Below are positions 1-5,447 of a DNA stretch of 6,413 nt, piece by piece (positions within the stretch are counted from its first letter, which is position 1; each line of letters opens with the position of its first letter). The notes under the pieces are model-generated. The model saw only the letters and a program-made list of their open reading frames with translations, was not told where the DNA came from and did no database searches. Where the stretch lies: positions 1 to 6,413 of the forward strand of contig ONFK01000095.1 of NCBI GenBank assembly GCA_900317065.1. Reading direction: 5' to 3'. The position numbers and the translations under genes are program-made. Source of the stretch: an uncultured Bacteroidales bacterium. GTDB lineage: Bacteria; Bacteroidota; Bacteroidia; Bacteroidales; UBA932.

Positions 1-89
1 TGCTGCATCCGCGCACGGAAGTCCTGTCCGGCATCCTTGCCGAGGAATGTGGGTCTCTTGTTCGCGATTACTTGAAATCTAAAAGATAA
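1..89 (+). CDS. 3' end of an unrecognised gene, partial
   Basis: One plus-strand frame (codons starting at position 3) is open from the left edge to a TAA at 87-89 and gives 28 residues beginning LHPRTEVLSG and ending LVRDYLKSKR. I prefer this frame because it has a charged, helix-like composition and a Lys/Arg-rich end typical of a protein C-terminus; the other two plus frames also stay open until about 76-83 but give Cys/Ser/Arg-rich, less protein-like translations. The tRNA promoter begins inside its last codons, so the two genes are tightly packed. I do not recognise the family. The piece is short, so even its coding status is only moderately supported. Confidence 0.5.
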   Translation, partial: LHPRTEVLSGILAEECGSLVRDYLKSKR

Positions 90-103
90 TTTTCGTATCT
101 TTG
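72..103 (+). promoter_or_regulatory. Bacteroidota-type promoter of the tRNA-Gln gene
   Basis: TATCTTTG at 96-103 fits the Bacteroidota -7 consensus TAnnTTTG, and TTG at 72-74 lies 21 nt upstream as a -33 element. Transcription would start near 108-112, just before the mature tRNA 5' end at 115. The -33 box lies within the last codons of the upstream reading frame. Boxes are seen directly; activity is inferred. Confidence 0.7.
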
Positions 104-114
104 CACCCCGGAAT

Positions 115-188
115 TGAGATATGGTGTAATGGCAGCACTAGAGTTTTTGGCACTCTCAGTTGAGGTTCGAATCCTCATATCTCAACCA
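115..188 (+). tRNA. tRNA-Gln (anticodon UUG), with encoded CCA
   Basis: A full cloverleaf can be folded. The acceptor stem is TGAGATA (115-121) with TATCTCA (178-184). The D-stem is GTG (124-126) with CAC (136-138). The anticodon stem is AGAGT (140-144) with ACTCT (152-156). The T-stem is TGAGG (161-165) with CCTCA (173-177) around the loop TTCGAAT. The 7-nt anticodon loop places TTG at 147-149, which reads glutamine CAA/CAG codons. The U1-A72 pair is a recognised glutamine identity feature. The discriminator A is at 185, and CCA (186-188) follows in the genome. The variable loop is 4 nt. The gene sits between its own promoter and terminator, so it is probably a single-gene transcription unit. 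Confidence 0.96.
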
Positions 189-190
189 CT

Positions 191-219
191 ATAGTCCGAT
201 TCGTTCGGACTATTTTTTT
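191..219 (+). terminator. Rho-independent terminator after tRNA-Gln
   Basis: A perfect 9-bp stem, ATAGTCCGA (191-199) with TCGGACTAT (205-213), encloses a 5-nt loop and runs into a 7-T tract (213-219). It begins 3 nt after the tRNA CCA. It should end tRNA transcription and insulate the toxin-antitoxin promoter downstream. Confidence 0.92.
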
Positions 220-239
220 GCCTTAATTGTATAACACTA

Positions 240-270
240 TTTGAATTTGTTATATATATTATTACCTTTG
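240..270 (+). promoter_or_regulatory. Promoter of the toxin-antitoxin operon
   Basis: TTTG at 240-243 and TACCTTTG at 263-270 match the Bacteroidota -33 (TTTG) and -7 (TAnnTTTG) elements exactly, with a 19-nt spacer that is strongly AT-rich. The predicted start of transcription is near 276-278, giving a leader of about 15 nt before the antitoxin ATG at 292. No Shine-Dalgarno sequence is visible in that leader, as is usual in this phylum. Confidence 0.8.
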
Positions 271-281
271 CGGTAAATAAT
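258..281. promoter_or_regulatory. Inverted repeat over the -7 box, candidate antitoxin operator
   Basis: ATTATTACC (258-266) and GGTAAATAAT (272-281) form an inverted repeat with a 5-nt centre; the inner TTACC/GGTAA is perfect and the right arm has one extra A. It covers the -7 element and the predicted start of transcription. Ribbon-helix-helix antitoxins bind such palindromes as dimers and usually repress their own operon, so this is the natural candidate operator. The repeat is seen; the binding is inferred. Confidence 0.55.
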
Positions 282-291
282 ACTGATTGTT

Positions 292-564
292 ATGCAAACG
301 ACGACAAGAGTACAGACAGCGTTCCGCTTGGATACGGCGCTACTTAACAGACTGAAAAGAAAGGCTAAGGCAAAAGGTCAGAGCCTCAACGCTTTTGTAG
401 AAGATATTCTGACCAAGGCTACTCCTGCCGACTTTCAGTGGCCGGGAGCAGCCACCATCAGGGACATTTCACCTGAAACCAGAGCTCTCACAAGGAACTA
501 CAAGAGCTTTACCGATGAGGAATTGAAGGAAGACGACAGACTGGCTTACATCTTTGGGAAATGA
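292..564 (+). CDS. Ribbon-helix-helix antitoxin of a PIN-toxin module
   Basis: This is a 90-residue protein predicted to bind DNA and to neutralise the PIN toxin encoded just downstream. Residues 7-13 (VQTAFRL) fit the single beta strand of the Arc/CopG ribbon-helix-helix fold. Residues 14-28 (Arg/Lys-rich) fit helix A, G29-Q30-S31 the turn, and S31-L40 (SLNAFVEDIL) helix B. Residues from about 45 to 90 form the part expected to wrap the toxin, with an acidic stretch at 75-82. The ATG at 292 is the only in-frame ATG before the fold and lies 21 nt downstream of a good promoter. The stop overlaps the toxin start (ATGA, 561-564), which indicates translational coupling. Autorepression through the palindrome at 258-281 is likely. 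The gene uses AGA for arginine and a CTA leucine codon, unlike the core genes to the right. The family assignment comes from motif reading; the exact subfamily is not determined. Confidence 0.85.
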   Translation: MQTTTRVQTAFRLDTALLNRLKRKAKAKGQSLNAFVEDILTKATPADFQWPGAATIRDISPETRALTRNYKSFTDEELKEDDRLAYIFGK

Positions 565-1010
565 AAATATTTATTGACACAAACGTAATACTTGATCTGT
601 ACTTTCCAGACAGGGGCGGGCAAATTGAAGCGGCACAGATTGTCGATCTGGCAAGGAAAGACCAGCAGATAAGGGTATACATTTCCATTCTGTCCGTAGC
701 AAACACAGCATATTCCCTCCGGAAACGGGTCGGAAAAGAAGAATCAGTCAAATGTATGAAAGAGCTTTTCCACTCGGTAAATACATTACCAATGAGTGAT
801 ATGTGTTACTATAATGCACTCAAGTCCGACTGCCCGGATTTCGAAGACGCATTGCAGATTTTCTGTGCAGATGACGGGAATTGCGATGTAATTATAACCA
901 GAGACAAAAAACACTTCGGCGCATACACCGACATTCCGATATACACGCCGAAGGAATTCATCGCAAAACTGGAGGCAACCGCCTCTACTACATCAACTTC
1001 TTGTATTTGA
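561..1010 (+). CDS. PIN-domain ribonuclease toxin (VapC-like)
   Basis: This 149-residue protein is predicted to be a metal-dependent endoribonuclease toxin held inactive by the antitoxin upstream. It opens with the PIN strand-1 motif (M1-KIFIDTNVILDLYF), giving the first metal ligand D6. Further conserved acids lie in DFEDAL (D93, E95, D96) and in CDVIITRDKKHF (D109, D115). The second canonical acid, usually Glu in helix 3, is replaced around N48 in the stretch SILSVANTAYSLRK; this resembles the PIN_3-type subfamily, where that Glu is often absent. The domain normally ends near IYTPKEFIAKL (about residue 137). Residues 138-149 are extra, and 143-149 are read from DNA that also encodes the last codons of ettA on the other strand. 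Its RNA target cannot be told from the sequence. AT-rich composition and use of TTA and TCA codons suggest transfer. Confidence 0.85.
   Translation: MKIFIDTNVILDLYFPDRGGQIEAAQIVDLARKDQQIRVYISILSVANTAYSLRKRVGKEESVKCMKELFHSVNTLPMSDMCYYNALKSDCPDFEDALQIFCADDGNCDVIITRDKKHFGAYTDIPIYTPKEFIAKLEATASTTSTSCI
905..952 (-). terminator. Weak second candidate terminator for the ettA operon
   Basis: On the minus strand TTCGGCG and CGCCGAA (946-952 and 915-921) can form a 7-bp stem with a 24-nt loop. It is followed 3 nt later, at 910-905, by six T on that strand. It lies about 36 nt beyond the ettA stop, inside the toxin gene. The long loop makes it a poor classical terminator, so it may be chance. Confidence 0.25.
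965..986 (-). terminator. Candidate terminator of the nusA-infB-ettA operon
   Basis: Directly after the ettA stop, the minus strand reads GAGGC (985-981), loop GGTT (980-977), GCCTC (976-972), then C-A-G and four T (968-965). The 5-bp GC-rich stem can gain one wobble pair. It is the right distance from the stop, but the T run is short, so termination may be partial. It lies within codons 136-142 of the toxin gene on the other strand. Confidence 0.45.
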
Positions 1011-2661
1011 AGCGTTTGGGTTCGGTATCGCCGAGGCGGGCCTTGCGGTTTTCCTCGTATTCGGAGTAACTGCCCTCAAAGAAATACACGCTGCTGTCGC
1101 CCTCGAAGGCGAGGATGTGCGTGGCGATACGGTCGAGGAACCAGCGGTCGTGGGAGATCACCACGGCGCAGCCGGCGAAATTCTCAAGACCTTCCTCCAG
1201 GGCACGGATGGTGTTCACGTCCACATCGTTGGTGGGTTCGTCGAGAAGCAGCACGTTGCCCTCGTCCTTGAGAGTCAGCGCCAGATGCAGACGGTTTCTC
1301 TCACCGCCGGAGAGCACTCCGCAGAGCTTTTCCTGGTCGGCTCCCGAGAAATTGAAACGTGACACCCAGGAACGGGCGTTGAAATCGCGGTTGCCTATGC
1401 GCACCCATTCGGAGTTGCCGGCGATGGTCTCGAACACGGTCCTGTCGGGATCGATGCTCTTATGCTGCTGGTCGACGTACGAAATCTTCACCGTCTCCCC
1501 TATCTCTATATTTCCCTTGTCGGCCTTTTCCAGCCCCATGATCAGGCGGAAGAGAGTCGTCTTTCCCGCACCGTTCGGGCCGATCACGCCCACTATGCCG
1601 GCGGGCGGCAGGCTGAAGCTCAGGTTCTCGAACAGGAGTTTGTCGCCGTAGGCCTTGCTCACGCCGCTGAACTCGATTACCTTATTGCCGAGCCTGGGGC
1701 CGTTGGGGATGTATATCTCCAGATTCTGCTCCTTCTCCCTGGCATCGGCGGAAGCCAGTTTCTCGTATGCGCCCAGACGGGCCTTGCTCTTGGCGTGGCG
1801 TGCCTTGGGAGCCATCCTGGCCCACTCGAGTTCGTGTTCCAGGGTCTTGCGGCGCTTGCTCTCCTGCTTCTCTTCCATCGCCAGGCGCTGGGTCTTCTGC
1901 TCCAGCCACGAGGAATAGTTCCCCTTCCAGGGAATGCCCTCGCCACGGTCGAGTTCCAGGATCCATCCTGCGACGTTGTCGAGGAAGTAGCGGTCGTGCG
2001 TGACGGCGATTACCGTGCCCTTGTATTGCTGCAGATGGGCCTCGAGCCACTGTATACTCTCGGTATCGAGGTGGTTGGTAGGTTCGTCGAGAAGCAGCAC
2101 GTCGGGCTCTTGCAACAGCAGGCGGCAGAGAGCCACGCGACGGCGTTCTCCTCCAGAGAGATTCTTCACCAGCGCATCGGCAGGAGGGCACTGCAGGGCA
2201 TCCATAGCCCTCTCGAGCTTGGAATCGATCTCCCAGCCGTTGTGATGCTCTATCAGTTCTGTCAGCTCGCCCTGGCGCTCAATCAGTGCGGACATCTGGT
2301 CATCATCCATCGGTTCCATGAACTTCAGGCTGATTTCGTTGTATTCGGAGAGCAGGTCCATCACCTCCTGTACGCCTTCCTGCACCACTTCGATGACGGT
2401 TTTTTCGGGATCCATCTGAGGTTCCTGCTCCAGATAGCCTACAGAATAGCCGGGAGCCCATACCACCTCGCCGCGGTAGCCCTTCTCCACTCCTGCGATA
2501 ATCTTGAGGAGGGTGGATTTTCCGGAACCGTTGAGACCTATGATACCTATCTTCGCACCGTAGAAAAACGAGAGATAGATATCTTTGAGGATAACCTTGT
2601 TGTTGTGAGGCAAGACCTTGCCCACCCCGTTCATCGAGAATATTATCTTTTCGTCTGCCAT
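988..2661 (-). CDS. ettA: EttA, energy-dependent translational throttle ABC-F ATPase
   Basis: EttA is a cytoplasmic ABC-F protein that binds the ribosomal E site and, depending on ATP/ADP, gates entry into the elongation cycle. The 557-residue length is close to the 555 of E. coli EttA. The first ABC domain has Walker A GLNGSGKST (42-50), signature LSGGE (168-172), Walker B LLLDE (189-193) and the switch His in THDRYF (H222). The second has GPNGAGKTT (361-369), LSGGE (450-454), LLLDE (471-475) and H504. The family-typical arm insertion lies at about 95-140, and the charged linker contacting P-site tRNA at about 245-320. The segment LDNVAGWILELDRGEGIPW and the ending EPKRFKYKKL are characteristic of EttA rather than Uup or the resistance ABC-Fs. 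There are no membrane segments. It starts 12 nt after the infB stop, so it should be cotranscribed. The gene ends with tandem stops TAG-TAG and overlaps the toxin gene by 23 bp tail to tail. Confidence 0.95.
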   Translation of the reverse strand: MADEKIIFSMNGVGKVLPHNNKVILKDIYLSFFYGAKIGIIGLNGSGKSTLLKIIAGVEKGYRGEVVWAPGYSVGYLEQEPQMDPEKTVIEVVQEGVQEVMDLLSEYNEISLKFMEPMDDDQMSALIERQGELTELIEHHNGWEIDSKLERAMDALQCPPADALVKNLSGGERRRVALCRLLLQEPDVLLLDEPTNHLDTESIQWLEAHLQQYKGTVIAVTHDRYFLDNVAGWILELDRGEGIPWKGNYSSWLEQKTQRLAMEEKQESKRRKTLEHELEWARMAPKARHAKSKARLGAYEKLASADAREKEQNLEIYIPNGPRLGNKVIEFSGVSKAYGDKLLFENLSFSLPPAGIVGVIGPNGAGKTTLFRLIMGLEKADKGNIEIGETVKISYVDQQHKSIDPDRTVFETIAGNSEWVRIGNRDFNARSWVSRFNFSGADQEKLCGVLSGGERNRLHLALTLKDEGNVLLLDEPTNDVDVNTIRALEEGLENFAGCAVVISHDRWFLDRIATHILAFEGDSSVYFFEGSYSEYEENRKARLGDTEPKRFKYKKLM

Positions 2662-2673
2662 GAAGGGGGCGTT

Positions 2674-5424
2674 TTACAATGTCCTCTTGATTTCCACGAT
2701 CTTGAAGGCCTCGATGAAGTCGCCTTCCTTGATGTCGTTGAATCCGGCGATGCTCATACCGCATTCCTTGCCGGCGGCGACCTCCTTGACGTCGTCCTTG
2801 CCTATCTTCAGCGAACCGAGCTCGCCGGTGTAGACCACGATGCCGTCGCGGATGAGGCGGACCTGCGCCCTGGGAACCATCTTGCCTTCGCGCATGATAC
2901 AGCCGGCGATGGTGCCGACCTTGCTGATGTGGAAGGTCTGCTTGATTTCGGCGGTTGCGATGACTTCTTCCTTCTTCTCAGGCTCGAGCATACCCTCCAT
3001 ACCGTCCTTGACTTCGTTGATGGCGTCGTAGATGACGGAGTAGAGGCGGATTTCGATACCTTCCTTCTCGGCCGCCTTGCGGGCCTCCACCGTCGGGCGC
3101 ACCTGGAATCCGATGATGACTGCGTCGGATGCCTCGGCGAGCAGGATATCGCTCTCGGAGATGGCACCCACAGCCTTGTGGATGACATTCACGCGTATCT
3201 GCTCGGTGCTGAGCTTGATGAGGGAATCGGAGAGTGCCTCCACGGAACCGTCCACGTCGCCCTTGACGATGATGTTGAGTTCCTTGAAGTTGCCTATGCT
3301 GATACGGCGGCCGATCTCTTCGAGGGTCATGTGCTTCTGGGTCTTGATACCCTGGATGCGGATGAGCTGCTCGCGCTTGGCGGCGATGCTCTTGGCCTCC
3401 TTTTCGTCGGTGAGCACGTTGAACTTCTCACCTGCGGCGGGAGCACCGTTCAGGCCGAGCACCGACACGGGAGTGGAGGGACCTGCCTCCATCACGCGCT
3501 GTCCGCGCTCGTTGAACATGCTCTTCACGCGGCCGTAGTAGCTTCCGCTGAGGATGATGTCGCCCTGATGAAGGGTTCCGTTCTGCACGAGAATGGTGGC
3601 GAGATAGCCGCGGCCCTTGTCGAGCGAAGACTCGATGACGGCTCCCTGCGCCAGACGCTTGGGATTGGCCCTGAGGTTGAGCATGTCGGCCTCCAGGAGC
3701 ACCTTCTCGAGGAGTTTGTCGACATTGAGACCGTGCTTCGCGGATATCTCCTGGCACTGGTACTTGCCGCCCCAGGCCTCGGTGAGGATGTTCATCTGGG
3801 AAAGCTGCTGGTAGATCTTGTCGGCGGATGCGCCGGGCTTGTCTATCTTGTTGATTGCGAACACCATGGGAACGCCGGCCGCCTGCGCGTGGTTGATGGC
3901 CTCGACAGTCTGCGGCATCACGGCGTCGTCGGCTGCGATGATGATGATGGCAAGGTCGGTCATCTGGGCGCCTCGGGCACGCATTGCCGTGAAGGCTTCG
4001 TGGCCCGGGGTATCGAGGAAGGTGATGCGGCGGCCGTCTTCGAGGCGCACGTTGTACGCACCGATGTGCTGGGTGATGCCGCCCGCCTCGCCGGCGATGA
4101 CATTCGTCTTGCGGATATAGTCGAGCAACGAGGTCTTGCCGTGGTCGACGTGGCCCATGACGGTAATTACCGGAGGACGGGGCACGAGATCTTCTTCCTT
4201 GTCAGCCTCCTCGGCGGACTCGATTTCGTTGGTCAGTTCTGCGCCTACGAATTCCACCTTGTAGCCGAATTCCTCGGCCACGAGCACCAGAGCTTCAGCG
4301 TCGAGGCGCTGGTTGATGGACACCATCAGGCCCAGGCTCATGCATGCTCCGATGACATTGTTCACAGGGGTGTTGTTCATCAGGGTGGCAAGGTCGTTGA
4401 CCGTCACGAACTCGGTGACTTTCAGCACCTTCTTGTCGGCGGACTGCTGTTCGAGCTCTTCCTGGGTGCGCTGAGCGGCAAGTTCGCGCTTCTCCTTGCG
4501 GTATTTCGCACCGAAGTTGTTCTTCTTGCCCTCGTTCATCTTGGCGTATGTCTCCTTGACCTGCTTCTGTATCTCCTTCTGCATCTCTTCCAGTTCCGCC
4601 TCGGTCATGGCGGGCTTGAAGCGGTCGCGCTTGCGGCCCTTGCCGCCTCCCTGCTGCTGGGATGCATTCTTGTCCTTCTTGGGGCTGCGCTCGATATTGG
4701 CGCCGGCCTTGGCGACATCCACTTTCTGGGTGCCCTTCGCGATGCGCTCGCGTTTCTTGGCAGGCTTCCTGTCGAACTGGGAAAGATCTATCTTGCCTAC
4801 GACCTTGAAACCTTCTTCCTTAGCTGCTGCAGGGGTCTTTTCAGCAACGGCAGGGGCGGGTTTCTCCGGTGCGGGAGCGGGCTCCGGTTCAGGTTCCGGT
4901 TCGGGCTCAGGCTCGGCGACGGGTTCGGGTTCAGGCTCCGGCTCGGGTTCCGGTTCGGGCTCGGAAACGGGCTCGGGTTCCGGCTCGGGCTCAGGTGCGG
5001 GAGCGGGTTCAGGCTCGGCGACGGGTTCGGGTTCCGGCTCAGGCTCCGGTTCCGGTACGGGTTCAGGCTCGGGTTCGGGCACAGGCTCAGGTTCGGGCTC
5101 TGCCTTGGGCTCGCTCTTCTTGTGCGCGAGCGTGTTGGTACGCACGATCACGCGCTCCTCATCCTCCTCCTCAGCCTGCTCCTCCTTCTTCTTCCCGGAA
5201 TTCTCCAGGATATCCGACATCTTTATCGCCCTTTCATTCGCCTCCTCCGCAGCTTTCAGGTCGGCCCCGAACTGCTTCTGGATAGCAGGGAGATATTCAT
5301 CGGAGAATTTTGCGTTAGGATTATCCTCCTCCACGTCCGCCCCCTGGGCCTTGAGGAAATCCACAAGGTCCTGCAGTCCGATATTGAACTGCCGCATTAT
5401 CTTGTTGAGTCTGATTTCTGCCAT
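2674..5424 (-). CDS. infB: Translation initiation factor IF-2
   Basis: IF-2 is the GTPase that brings fMet-tRNA to the 30S subunit and promotes subunit joining. The 916-residue protein begins with an IF2_N helical domain (about 1-52, MAEIRLNKIMRQFNIG). An acidic segment (about 81-91) and a long Glu-Pro repeat (about 105-187) follow, then a Lys/Arg-rich, partly coiled linker (about 216-330) and a second IF2_N-like domain (about 333-393). The G domain is complete: G1 GHVDHGKT (424-431), G2 GGIT (448-451), G3 DTPGH (471-475), G4 NKID (525-528) and G5 SAK (561-563). Domains II, III and the fMet-tRNA-binding C-terminal domain fill 595-916. The ATG at 5424 is 23 nt after the nusA stop and starts exactly at the conserved N-terminal domain; the leader holds a weak purine run (AAAAAAGGGG). 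The gene contains no TTA, CTA or TCA codon, which suggests strong codon selection. The nusA-infB order is conserved across bacteria. Confidence 0.98.
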   Translation of the reverse strand: MAEIRLNKIMRQFNIGLQDLVDFLKAQGADVEEDNPNAKFSDEYLPAIQKQFGADLKAAEEANERAIKMSDILENSGKKKEEQAEEEDEERVIVRTNTLAHKKSEPKAEPEPEPVPEPEPEPVPEPEPEPEPEPVAEPEPAPAPEPEPEPEPVSEPEPEPEPEPEPEPVAEPEPEPEPEPEPAPAPEKPAPAVAEKTPAAAKEEGFKVVGKIDLSQFDRKPAKKRERIAKGTQKVDVAKAGANIERSPKKDKNASQQQGGGKGRKRDRFKPAMTEAELEEMQKEIQKQVKETYAKMNEGKKNNFGAKYRKEKRELAAQRTQEELEQQSADKKVLKVTEFVTVNDLATLMNNTPVNNVIGACMSLGLMVSINQRLDAEALVLVAEEFGYKVEFVGAELTNEIESAEEADKEEDLVPRPPVITVMGHVDHGKTSLLDYIRKTNVIAGEAGGITQHIGAYNVRLEDGRRITFLDTPGHEAFTAMRARGAQMTDLAIIIIAADDAVMPQTVEAINHAQAAGVPMVFAINKIDKPGASADKIYQQLSQMNILTEAWGGKYQCQEISAKHGLNVDKLLEKVLLEADMLNLRANPKRLAQGAVIESSLDKGRGYLATILVQNGTLHQGDIILSGSYYGRVKSMFNERGQRVMEAGPSTPVSVLGLNGAPAAGEKFNVLTDEKEAKSIAAKREQLIRIQGIKTQKHMTLEEIGRRISIGNFKELNIIVKGDVDGSVEALSDSLIKLSTEQIRVNVIHKAVGAISESDILLAEASDAVIIGFQVRPTVEARKAAEKEGIEIRLYSVIYDAINEVKDGMEGMLEPEKKEEVIATAEIKQTFHISKVGTIAGCIMREGKMVPRAQVRLIRDGIVVYTGELGSLKIGKDDVKEVAAGKECGMSIAGFNDIKEGDFIEAFKIVEIKRTL
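4864..5112 (-). repeat. Hexanucleotide repeat encoding the Glu-Pro tract of IF-2
   Basis: About 83 codons of infB (residues 105-187) consist almost only of alternating Glu and Pro with occasional Val, Ala or Ser. On the plus strand the unit is GGNTCN. Larger copies are visible: GCTCGGCGAC recurs at 4911 and 5013 (102 bp apart; protein EPVAEPEP at 134 and 168), and GGTGCGGGAGCGGG recurs at 4868 and 4994 (126 bp apart; protein APAPE at 141 and 183). The offsets are multiples of 6 and differ by 24 bp, as expected from slippage or unequal exchange. Varied third bases show the tract is not brand new. Confidence 0.9.
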
Positions 5425-5447
5425 ATATTAACCCCTTTTTTCTAAAA

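Noticed and set aside
881..1069. A small plus-strand frame overlapping the toxin end and the ettA 3' end
   Set aside because: Its product is Arg/His-rich without family features and it is wholly explained by the toxin and ettA frames.
4864..5112. The repetitive segment as a CRISPR or intergenic satellite array
   Set aside because: The units are 6 bp with no unique spacers and lie in frame inside infB, where they encode Glu-Pro.
2674..5424. Internal start sites for shorter IF-2 isoforms
   Set aside because: Several internal Met codons exist (for example residues 69, 273 and 281), but none has a convincing initiation context in a phylum that lacks strong Shine-Dalgarno signals.
4496..5431. 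A plus-strand frame with a long Gly-Ser repeat resembling a linker or silk-like protein
   Set aside because: The Gly-Ser run is the antisense reading of the Glu-Pro hexamer repeat of infB; the flanks show no protein-like pattern.
1462..5445. A 1327-codon plus-strand open frame antisense to infB and ettA
   Set aside because: It is in exact codon register opposite two well-identified genes, is rich in Leu, His and Asp as expected for antisense of such genes, and is open only because the sense genes avoid TTA, CTA and TCA.
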